Of a stretch of DNA of 9,150 bases, positions 1 to 5,961 are shown one piece after another. Source of the stretch: Desulfobulbaceae bacterium. GTDB lineage: Bacteria; Desulfobacterota; Desulfobulbia; Desulfobulbales; Desulfocapsaceae. The notes below the pieces were generated by a model, which made no database searches, had not been told where the DNA came from, and saw nothing but the letters and a program-made list of their open reading frames with translations. The position numbers and the translations under genes were made by a program. The stretch lies in NCBI GenBank assembly GCA_030632405.1, contig DAOVUU010000061.1, forward strand, positions 1 to 9,150, in the 5' to 3' direction. How positions within the stretch are numbered: position 1 is the first letter of the stretch; each line of letters begins with the position of its first letter.

Positions 1-493
1 CCTTAAAACGATATGCAGTTCTGGATGTTTGCGGATAGGCTTCGATAACCGTTTCATACCGGGCCAGGGCAGCCACGACATCACAGCCGGACTGCTCTGT
101 TTTTTTACAGAAATAATCAATGATTTCAGGGGTCAGCAGTGCATGATCACTGGTGGTTAAAAGAATTGCATCGTCCTGCGGCAGTGACTTCATAGCCTCA
201 TGGGCACTTAAACTGGGTGTGGTCTGATTTGCTATCCATGTTACCCTGCCGGAACTAATATATTCATTTAATTCAGGTTCCCGGTCAATAATTGTTTTGG
301 GAGGTCCGCATAGCAGGATGTTTTCGACTTTTTCAGAGGATGACAGTGCTTCAAGGACCCTGAAAAGCATTGGGGTACCGTTGATCGGAGCCAGGGATTT
401 GCAACGGACTCCGGCGGCTTGGGCCACCGGATTAACAGTTTCCCTGTCCGCGGCAAGGACAATTGCCGTAAAAAGCTGCTGCTCAGTATCCAT
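1..493 (-). CDS. MobA-like NTP transferase domain protein (partial, C-terminus off left edge)
   Basis: This leftward reading frame is open to the window edge and gives the first 164 residues. It looks like a GT-A-fold nucleotidyltransferase (MobA-like NTP_transf_3 type). An N-terminal strand AIVLAADR (residues 10-17) leads to a lysine (K32) in CKSLAPINGTPML, and a later strand LLTTSDHALLT carries the probable metal-binding D116. These enzymes move a nucleotidyl group from NTP to a phosphorylated sugar, alcohol or cofactor; the substrate here is unknown. The usual LAAGxGxR loop is altered: an aspartate (D16) replaces the glycine. The ATG at 493 is preceded by GGAAGA at 497-502 and lies 12 bp after the stop of the acyltransferase gene, so the two are very likely co-transcribed. 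The context suggests a headgroup-activating role in lipid synthesis, but this is inference. The fold is fairly sure, the function is not. Confidence 0.78.
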   Translation of the reverse strand, partial: MDTEQQLFTAIVLAADRETVNPVAQAAGVRCKSLAPINGTPMLFRVLEALSSSEKVENILLCGPPKTIIDREPELNEYISSGRVTWIANQTTPSLSAHEAMKSLPQDDAILLTTSDHALLTPEIIDYFCKKTEQSGCDVVAALARYETVIEAYPQTSRTAYRFK

Positions 494-505
494 ACATCTT
501 CCGAA

Positions 506-1687
506 TCAAAGTTCCCTGTTATATATGCGATAGGTTTTATACACCCGGCCGCCAAAATCTTCAATAATAGCACGTGCCCCAGCGTTATCTTCAAGAATCC
601 AGGAGAGTTCTATCTCTTTTAATCCGCGTTTAACAACTGCTTTCTGCATATCTCCTATAACCCTGTACGCAAGCGCTGCACCCAAAAGGCTTTCCTGGTA
701 TCTGGAGAGTACACCCATGAGCATTACTCGCCCGGTTTGAGGATGTTTAACCTTCAATCTCCATAATAGTTTAAGCCATCCAAAAGGCAGCAGTGCGCCG
801 TTCAAATCTTTAATGACCTCGTTTAAGTTGGGAAGCAGCACAATGAATGCTGCAGGTATATCGTCGACGTAGGCAATTCTGACAAACTGTTCATTGATCA
901 GCAGTTTCAGATCTTTGGCCACATGTTCAAATTCTTTCTGAGTAAAGGGAACAAATCCCCAATTTTGTGCCCATGCATCATTGAATATGCTGAAAACAAT
1001 CTCCAGATCCTCATCAAAATGCGATTTTCTGAGCGTTCGCGTCTGAATGCGGTTTTTGGTTTTTCTGATGACCATTTTTCTGGTGGTACTGGGTTCAACA
1101 TCGCCGCTGATCATGTAAGCCAGTAAATCCTTCTCCTTGTTATAGCCGCACTGTTCTATACGTCCGGCGTAGTAGGGCCTGGAATGTCCCATCATCACCG
1201 ATGGTGGTGTATCGTACCCGTTAATCAACAGACCACACTCCTGGTTAACAGACAGGTTGAGCGGTCCCCGTGCCTGTTTCATTCCCTTGCTGCAGAGCCA
1301 GGACTCAGCTGTATTCAGAAGCTCTCTGAACGTTTCAATGTTATCTTCAGCTTCCAGCATGCCCCAAAAACCGGTGCCGTCCCGGTGGCGCTCAAGATGA
1401 AGGTGATCGATCTGTGCACTGATACGGCCCACCGGATTTCCATCCCGAAATGCAATCCAGAAACAGCATGTTGCATGTTCAAAATAGGGGTTTTTGGGAG
1501 AGATGTGCATGCGCCTCTCAAGCAGTAAGGGCGGTATCCACATCGGATCATCCTTATACAGGGACCATGGCAGCCGGATAAAGGTGTTACGTGTCTTACG
1601 GTCCTTTACTTTTACTATTTGCAATATACTATCTGATGGTTTGCTATTATTTTTTTGTGCCGAATTATTTGAATTTGCATCTTTCAT
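506..1687 (-). CDS. GNAT-superfamily acyltransferase, YghO / bacterial ceramide synthase-like
   Basis: This 393-residue protein belongs to the long, apparently double-GNAT family that includes E. coli YghO. Visible hallmarks are an N-terminal FIRLPWSLYKDDPMWIPP block, then NPYFEHA, NPVGRISAQ, RGPLNLSVNQECG, and PPSVMMGHSRPYY. The C-terminal GNAT half ends in ELSWILEDNAGARAII and GGRVYKTYRIY. From memory, the Caulobacter ceramide synthase bCerS is a GNAT-type enzyme of this general kind; it joins a fatty acyl group to a sphingoid base amine. With lipid kinase and headgroup genes nearby, that role is plausible but unproven. The frame extends to a TTG at 1741 (411 aa), but ATG 1685-1687 is preferred. 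It has an AGG-containing leader, and a sigma70-like promoter overlaps the TTG, which would place the transcript start downstream of it. The gene is the first of a leftward operon and diverges from the cytidylyltransferase. It has no signal peptide and is probably cytoplasmic. Confidence 0.85.
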   Translation of the reverse strand: MKDANSNNSAQKNNSKPSDSILQIVKVKDRKTRNTFIRLPWSLYKDDPMWIPPLLLERRMHISPKNPYFEHATCCFWIAFRDGNPVGRISAQIDHLHLERHRDGTGFWGMLEAEDNIETFRELLNTAESWLCSKGMKQARGPLNLSVNQECGLLINGYDTPPSVMMGHSRPYYAGRIEQCGYNKEKDLLAYMISGDVEPSTTRKMVIRKTKNRIQTRTLRKSHFDEDLEIVFSIFNDAWAQNWGFVPFTQKEFEHVAKDLKLLINEQFVRIAYVDDIPAAFIVLLPNLNEVIKDLNGALLPFGWLKLLWRLKVKHPQTGRVMLMGVLSRYQESLLGAALAYRVIGDMQKAVVKRGLKEIELSWILEDNAGARAIIEDFGGRVYKTYRIYNREL

Positions 1688-1737
1688 ACGATTAGGCCTG
1701 GTTTTTATAATAGAGGAAGGGTAATTTGAATCAAATG

Positions 1738-1766
1738 ACAATACACAGTTTATGACTGAACGTCAA
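1738..1766 (-). promoter_or_regulatory. Predicted sigma70-type promoter of the acyltransferase operon
   Basis: Read on the minus strand, a -35 box TTGACG (1761-1766, 5 of 6 consensus) is separated by exactly 17 bases from a -10 box TATTGT (1738-1743, 4 of 6). Transcription would begin near 1731, giving a leader of about 44 bases before the ATG at 1687. The -10 overlaps the alternative TTG start at 1739-1741, which argues against that start. A short inverted repeat CAGT-TTATG-ACTG (1746-1758) sits in the spacer and could be a weak operator half-site pair. This is a motif match only. Confidence 0.45.
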
Positions 1767-1832
1767 AATGCAAAAAACTAACTTTACTGAAATTTAAAGG
1801 ATTATGAATAGAGACAACCAACTGCAGCAGAT

Positions 1833-1836
1833 GGAG
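1833..1836 (+). promoter_or_regulatory. Shine-Dalgarno site of the LicC-like gene
   Basis: GGAG lies 8 bases before the ATG at 1845. It is among the clearest ribosome binding sites in the window and fixes the start of the cytidylyltransferase, whose nucleotide-binding loop begins at residue 7. I saw no convincing rightward -35/-10 pair in the 1742-1844 divergent region. Confidence 0.7.
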
Positions 1837-1844
1837 ATATATAC

Positions 1845-2630
1845 ATGAAGGTGATTATCCTCAGCGCCGGGCAGGGCAAGCGATTATTGCCGCTTACAGC
1901 TAAAATACCAAAATGCCTCCTGGAGATCCGGGGCAAAACATTAATTGAATACCAGATTGATGAACTGCATAAATGCGGGCTTGATCAGATTATCGTGGTT
2001 ACTGGATATGGTGCAGAAAAAGTTGAAACCCTTCTGCAACAAAGTTATGGACGGCAAAATATAAAGGTCCATTACAATCCGGATTATGCAAAAACTGACA
2101 ATCTGGTGAGCTGCTGGAAGGTACGCGACGAGATGGATGAGGATTTCATCCTGCTTAATGGTGATACTCTGTTTGAGGCAGGAGTTCTAAGGGCTCTGCT
2201 TGCCTCCCCAGTCAGCCCGATAACCGTAACAATAAGTCATAAGGATGTTTACGACGCAGATGATATGAAAGTCAGTCTGGTGGAAAGTCAACTTGTCAAA
2301 ATTGGCAAAGACATACCTTCGGACCAGATTCACGGCGAATCCATTGGCATGATCCTGTTTCGGGGGGATGGACCGATGTTGTTCCGGAAAGAGCTGGAGG
2401 GTGTCATAAATGAGCCCAGCTCCTCCCACAGGTGGTATCTCTCGGTAATAGATGCTATAGCCTCCAGGAAAACAGTAATAATATGTTCAGTCCGGGGATT
2501 GCTGTGGTGTGAAGTAGACTATCCGGCAGACCTGAAGAAGGCTGACAGGATAGTTACCGGTTTTCCGGCTGAAAGTGTTTTTGAAAGTGCTGCAGAAGAA
2601 CCTTCAAGGCAAAAAACAGTAGCAAGGTAA
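1845..2630 (+). CDS. CTP:phospho-alcohol cytidylyltransferase, LicC / phosphocholine cytidylyltransferase-like
   Basis: This 261-residue cytosolic enzyme has the complete GT-A nucleotidyltransferase signature. The nucleotide-binding loop LSAGQGKRLLPLT (6-18) is followed by PKCLLEI with K23, IIVVTGY (49-55), and NPDYAKTDNLVSCW (78-91). Metal-binding aspartates are D107 in LLNGDTLF and D225 in WCEVDYPADL. The NLVSCW block and overall length resemble the LicC-like branch, which makes CDP-choline or related CDP-alcohols such as CDP-inositol from CTP and the phospho-alcohol. The exact alcohol cannot be read from sequence. The gene is first in a unit with lptF and lptG (54 bp to lptF) and is near a CDP-alcohol phosphatidyltransferase that could use its product. 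The last ~20 residues are a polar tail beyond the domain. A sugar-1-phosphate nucleotidyltransferase is the main alternative. Confidence 0.86.
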   Translation: MKVIILSAGQGKRLLPLTAKIPKCLLEIRGKTLIEYQIDELHKCGLDQIIVVTGYGAEKVETLLQQSYGRQNIKVHYNPDYAKTDNLVSCWKVRDEMDEDFILLNGDTLFEAGVLRALLASPVSPITVTISHKDVYDADDMKVSLVESQLVKIGKDIPSDQIHGESIGMILFRGDGPMLFRKELEGVINEPSSSHRWYLSVIDAIASRKTVIICSVRGLLWCEVDYPADLKKADRIVTGFPAESVFESAAEEPSRQKTVAR

Positions 2631-2684
2631 GTTTAATTCCCATCCTTCTTTCCTCAGTGTACCTCTATCATGTGTAGGTAAAAA

Positions 2685-3761
2685 GTGATTATTGCTCGTT
2701 ATATAATGCGTGAAATAATTAAACCGACAGTGATAATATGTACGGTGCTGGTCTTTATCTTTGGTTGCTATATCTCTACAAGGTATGGGGAAGATGCGGT
2801 TCATGGGTTGTTGCCGGGCATTTCAGTGTTGCAGATGATTTTGCTCCGTATCGTAATTGCCCTTGAGGTACTGTTGCCGACCACCCTTTATCTATCAGTT
2901 GTGATAGCCCTGGGACGTTTGTACAGGGATGCAGAGTTAACGGCTATGTTTGCCTGCGGCATAACAATGGCAAGGGTTGTCAGGTCCGTTTTGTTCGTTT
3001 CCTTGATAGGCGGCTTGATTGTAGCATGTTTGTCACTTTACATCCGACCCTGGGCCTGGAACCAGTTTTTCCATATAAAGGCACAGGCACAGGCAAATTT
3101 TGACATGACAAGGATGAAAGGTGGTAATTTCTATGAAACTGGAGGCGGCGAGCGGGCCATTTTTGCAGACAAAGTCGATCATCAGAAGAATCAGGCAGAG
3201 CACGTATTTATCCAGACAAAAAGGGAAAATTCCTTACAGATTATCTATGCAGACAAGGCCAGTCAGTTCGAGGATGAGACGAGTGGTAAACCTATACTGG
3301 TATTCCAGGACGGTCATATGTATGAATTTTCCAGTTCAGGTGACAATGGTTTGATCCTGGAATTCGAGACTTCGGCAATGCATCTGGGGGCTAGTGATGT
3401 TATTGAGCATGAATACAAGGTTAAAGCTGTTGCAACCAGAACTCTGTTAGACTCGAATAACCTTGAAGAAATAGCTGAATTGCAGTGGCGGCTCACCGCT
3501 CCGGTGTCAACCATTCTGCTGGCGCTCCTCGGCATACCATTGAGCCGGTCATCTCCACGGCAGGGAAAGTATGTCAAGGCACCGGTGGCAATACTGATAT
3601 TTGCTGTTTATTATAATTTCAGTGCGTTGACAAAAAAATGGGTATCACAGGGGGTTATTGAATCTGTTCCCGGAATCTGGTGGGGGCAGTTGCTGCTTGC
3701 CGTTTTAATCGGCCTCCTTTTCTGGCAGCCGGTCCTTTTGCAGTACTGGCGTAAAAGATGA
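2685..3761 (+). CDS. lptF: LptF-type permease subunit of an Lpt-like ABC lipid exporter
   Basis: This 358-residue inner-membrane protein has the LptF/LptG (YjgP/YjgQ) layout: three N-terminal membrane segments (about 13-30, 48-73, 97-119), a periplasmic beta-jellyroll domain (about 120-262), and three C-terminal segments (about 268-287, 297-315, 328-350). The start MIIARYIMREI is typical of LptF. The cytoplasmic coupling helix GRLYRDAELTAMFACG holds E84, the position I recall as the conserved LptF glutamate in E. coli that contacts the LptB ATPase. LptF and LptG form the channel that extracts LPS from the inner membrane for the Lpt bridge. The start codon is GTG, with AGG at 2676-2678 upstream. 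The gene overlaps lptG by 4 bases. No lptB, lptC or lptA is in the window. The lipid-enzyme context makes a dedicated role with a non-LPS lipid possible, but a canonical LPS role is not excluded. Confidence 0.9.
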   Translation: MIIARYIMREIIKPTVIICTVLVFIFGCYISTRYGEDAVHGLLPGISVLQMILLRIVIALEVLLPTTLYLSVVIALGRLYRDAELTAMFACGITMARVVRSVLFVSLIGGLIVACLSLYIRPWAWNQFFHIKAQAQANFDMTRMKGGNFYETGGGERAIFADKVDHQKNQAEHVFIQTKRENSLQIIYADKASQFEDETSGKPILVFQDGHMYEFSSSGDNGLILEFETSAMHLGASDVIEHEYKVKAVATRTLLDSNNLEEIAELQWRLTAPVSTILLALLGIPLSRSSPRQGKYVKAPVAILIFAVYYNFSALTKKWVSQGVIESVPGIWWGQLLLAVLIGLLFWQPVLLQYWRKR

Positions 3762-4837
3762 AATCCTCAATGCGTATACTTGATATCTATATCGGTAGAA
3801 AATTTCTTAACTTTTTTTTTCTCATTATCCTCATCCTGATGGTGCTGTTCAGCCTGTTTGAATTGCTTGCCCAGCTGGATGATGTTGGTAGAGGCAGTTA
3901 TGGGCTGTATAACGCTTTTACCTTTGTGGCCCTGACACTTCCCAAGCGTTTGCTCGACTTAATGCCAATAAGCACACTTCTTGGCGGTATTCTCGCCCTT
4001 GGGCTACTGGCTGACCATGGTGAACTTGTTGCCATGGAAGCTTCCGGAATATCGGTTTTAAGAATATGTGCAGCTGTATTGGTAACAGGTCTGCTTCTGG
4101 TGCTCACTTCCGGCATTCTTGCTGAAATGGTTGTGCCGGGTATGGAGCAGCTGGCTCGCAAATCTCGATCAGAAGCCTTATCTGTCACCGGCATTACCCT
4201 GACCCGACAGGGGTTCTGGGCTCGTAAAGGTAATTCGTACATCCATGTTGATAAGATGTTAAGTGAGGGAGTTGCCGCTGATCTGGATATTTTCGAATTT
4301 GACGACAGGGGCCGTCTACTGACATTTACCCATGCGAAAAATGCTGATCTGCAGGATAACAGCCAGTGGGTCCTGAACGGTATCATTCAGAAAACCATTG
4401 TAGAAAATGAGATCATTACGAAGAGGATCGAAACATTAACTCTCGACTTCTTTTTAAGTGCACATCAGGTCAGTATTCTGGAACTGCCGCCATACAGCCT
4501 GTCAACTCCAAACCTTATTCGTTACATTAATGCCCTGCAGCAGAGTGGTCAGAATGCAGACCAGTATTCTCTAGCCCTGTGGCGAAAACTCAGTGTACCC
4601 CTGACTACCGGGGCAATGGTTTTGCTTTCACTGAGCTTTGTTTTCGGTTCAACCCGGGGCCTCACTGCGGGGTACCGCATAACGTTGGGTGCGTTTGTTG
4701 GTACTGTTTTGTATTTTGCAGACCAGATGATGATGCAGTGGGGTTTGTTGCTCAATCTGAATCCGTTCTTTACTGCCATGATTCCCGTGCTGTTGATATC
4801 AGGTATCGCTTTTGGCAGGTTGCGCAAAGTCTTTTGA
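3758..4837 (+). CDS. lptG: LptG-type permease subunit of an Lpt-like ABC lipid exporter
   Basis: This 359-residue LptG homologue has an N-terminus MRILDIYIGRKFL (from residue 5) that is typical of LptG. Three N-terminal membrane segments are followed by a periplasmic jellyroll region (about 130-275) and three C-terminal segments. The coupling helix LADHGELVAMEASGIS carries E89, matching the conserved glutamate near residue 88 in E. coli LptG. The C-terminal LWRKLSVPLTTGAMVLLSLSFVFG and the GYRITLG block are also family hallmarks. It should pair with LptF and an LptB-type ATPase encoded elsewhere. The ATG overlaps the lptF stop (ATGA), indicating translational coupling; a second ATG at 3770 gives a start closer to most homologues. 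A run of nine T (3812-3820) encodes FFF in the first membrane segment and could favour slippage. The gene ends 24 bp from the stop of the convergent metallophosphoesterase gene. Confidence 0.9.
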   Translation: MKSSMRILDIYIGRKFLNFFFLIILILMVLFSLFELLAQLDDVGRGSYGLYNAFTFVALTLPKRLLDLMPISTLLGGILALGLLADHGELVAMEASGISVLRICAAVLVTGLLLVLTSGILAEMVVPGMEQLARKSRSEALSVTGITLTRQGFWARKGNSYIHVDKMLSEGVAADLDIFEFDDRGRLLTFTHAKNADLQDNSQWVLNGIIQKTIVENEIITKRIETLTLDFFLSAHQVSILELPPYSLSTPNLIRYINALQQSGQNADQYSLALWRKLSVPLTTGAMVLLSLSFVFGSTRGLTAGYRITLGAFVGTVLYFADQMMMQWGLLLNLNPFFTAMIPVLLISGIAFGRLRKVF

Positions 4838-4853
4838 AGAGAGGACAGTCTTC
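4836..4853. other. Small inverted repeat in the convergent lptG / metallophosphoesterase junction
   Basis: GAAGA (4836-4840) and TCTTC (4849-4853) form a 5-bp stem with an 8-base loop in the 24-bp gap between two converging genes. The position is right for a shared terminator. However, the stem is short and AT-rich, and neither strand has a following T run, so Rho-independent termination here is doubtful. Confidence 0.2.
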
Positions 4854-4861
4854 TGGTCTGC

Positions 4862-5872
4862 TCAATTTGCCACGAAGGGAAAAGTAAAATCCTGTTGCGG
4901 CCCATCAACGAAGCGGTGCTGTTCCAGCGAAAAGACCCGTTCATTCAGGTGGACATGCCATCCCCCGGCAGTAGAAGTGATCTTATAGAGGTAGTAACGG
5001 GACCTCCGTTCGCCTTTATGACTTATAGAAGAGACTGATGGTGCCCCAATGGCCGGAATTAAACCCGAGGGACTATTCAGCTCACCGTGTATTGCTTTGT
5101 GGGTATGTCCAGACAGGATCAATTCAGCTCTGTGTCGCTTAAGCAACAGTTGCAGAGATGCTGCATCGGTTAAACTTTTTCGCCAGCTGACGATGCCGGG
5201 CAGTGGCGGGTGGTGGATCAGTATTATGCGGAAAAACCGTTTACCGGAAAGATGTTTCAGGATTGCCTCCAGTTTCACCAGCTGATTGCTGCCAATTTTT
5301 CCGGTGGCAAGATGCGGGCCACTGGGATATGCGGTGTTTACGCCGATTATGGCAATCCGGTTGCGTATCCGTAAGGTTGGGAAGAGGTCGTCCAGGCAGA
5401 TTACTAGAGGAGCCCGTTTTTCCTGCAGATCACCTCTCATATAATCCAACCAGTGTGTAAAGGTATGATGCCAATCAGTCTTCACATATGTATCATGGTT
5501 TCCGGGTACGATGGTGACCCTGTCCCCGGTACCTAGGGTGCGCAGCCAGTCGTGTGCCATTTTAAACTCAACGGGCAGGCTTAGCTGGGTCAGATCGCCG
5601 GTAATTGCAATGTGGTCAGGTTTTGTCCGTTGCAAGTCTTTGTTTAGAATGGTAAGAAGTTCATCACTGTGTTCGGCCCGACGTTTCAGCTTCCATCGCA
5701 GATAACCAAAGAGTCTTTTATTGAAAAAATCGCGTTTTTTAATGTGATCAACAGAGGCGAAATGCGGATCAGAACAGTGGGCAAGGATAAAACTTTTTTC
5801 AGCTGCTGCAGTTTCAGTCGTCCGATAAGCGGTGCTGCCGGGCTCTGTAGTATCTGAGGGAGTTGAAGTCAT
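4862..5872 (-). CDS. Calcineurin-like metallophosphoesterase
   Basis: This 336-residue protein has the full binuclear-metal phosphoesterase set: D35 and H37 in CSDPHF, D93 in ITGDLT, N125-H126 in PGNHD, the histidine pair 220-221 in LIHHPPLPG, and GHTH at 255-258. The family includes cyclic-nucleotide phosphodiesterase CpdA and UDP-diacylglucosamine hydrolase LpxH. This member has a basic insert after the first motif (residues 44-66, with NKRLFGYLRWKLKRR) that could dock to membrane. No membrane segment or signal peptide is seen. In this locus it may remove a phosphate from a lipid-phosphate headgroup, as PGP phosphatases do after a CDP-alcohol transferase; this is inference. It lies on the opposite strand between lptG and the transferase gene, convergent with the first and divergent from the second. 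AGG elements lie just upstream of the ATG. Residues 1-25 are a low-complexity Thr/Ala-rich lead, so a later start is possible. Confidence 0.88.
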   Translation of the reverse strand: MTSTPSDTTEPGSTAYRTTETAAAEKSFILAHCSDPHFASVDHIKKRDFFNKRLFGYLRWKLKRRAEHSDELLTILNKDLQRTKPDHIAITGDLTQLSLPVEFKMAHDWLRTLGTGDRVTIVPGNHDTYVKTDWHHTFTHWLDYMRGDLQEKRAPLVICLDDLFPTLRIRNRIAIIGVNTAYPSGPHLATGKIGSNQLVKLEAILKHLSGKRFFRIILIHHPPLPGIVSWRKSLTDAASLQLLLKRHRAELILSGHTHKAIHGELNSPSGLIPAIGAPSVSSISHKGERRSRYYLYKITSTAGGWHVHLNERVFSLEQHRFVDGPQQDFTFPFVAN

Positions 5873-5894
5873 TTCCTACCTATACAAAAAGGAA

Positions 5895-5924
5895 TTGTGT
5901 TTGCAAATCTCTATTTTTTATAAC
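5895..5924 (+). promoter_or_regulatory. Possible promoter of the CDP-alcohol transferase / kinase / Tam41-like unit
   Basis: In the divergent gap between the metallophosphoesterase and the transferase, a -10-like TATAAC (5919-5924, 5 of 6) lies 18 bases after a weak -35-like TTGTGT (5895-5900, 3 of 6). The intervening and downstream bases are AT-rich. If it is used, the transcript would start near 5931, which supports translation from the ATG at 5962 rather than the upstream in-frame ATG at 5863. The match is weak. Confidence 0.28.
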
Positions 5925-5961
5925 ACCATCATACCATAATTTATCTGAGGATAGTGCCAAC

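Noticed and set aside
268..594. Minus-strand open frame of 108 codons
   Set aside because: It is out of frame with the nucleotidyltransferase starting at 493 and the end of the acyltransferase, which explain the same bases with clear motifs.
3078..3095. Short tandem repeat in lptF (aggcac units)
   Set aside because: It is about two and a half units encoding Ala-Gln repeats in a helix. It is too short to be a meaningful repeat element.
3898..4386. Minus-strand open frame of 162 codons
   Set aside because: It lies wholly inside lptG on the opposite strand; it is Ser/Arg-rich with no recognisable motif, as expected for a shadow frame.
4836..4853. Strong bidirectional terminator between converging genes
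   Set aside because: Only a 5-bp stem is present and no T run follows on either strand, so it is listed only as a weak inverted repeat.
4549..4944. Minus-strand open frame of 131 codons at the lptG / metallophosphoesterase junction
   Set aside because: It overlaps the lptG C-terminal membrane region antisense and the metallophosphoesterase end in another frame, with no family signature.
5863..5961. N-terminal extension of the CDP-alcohol transferase from ATG 5863
   Set aside because: It would overlap the start of the divergent metallophosphoesterase gene. It reads as an unrelated Cys/Phe-rich stretch, while ATG 5962 has a GAGG upstream.
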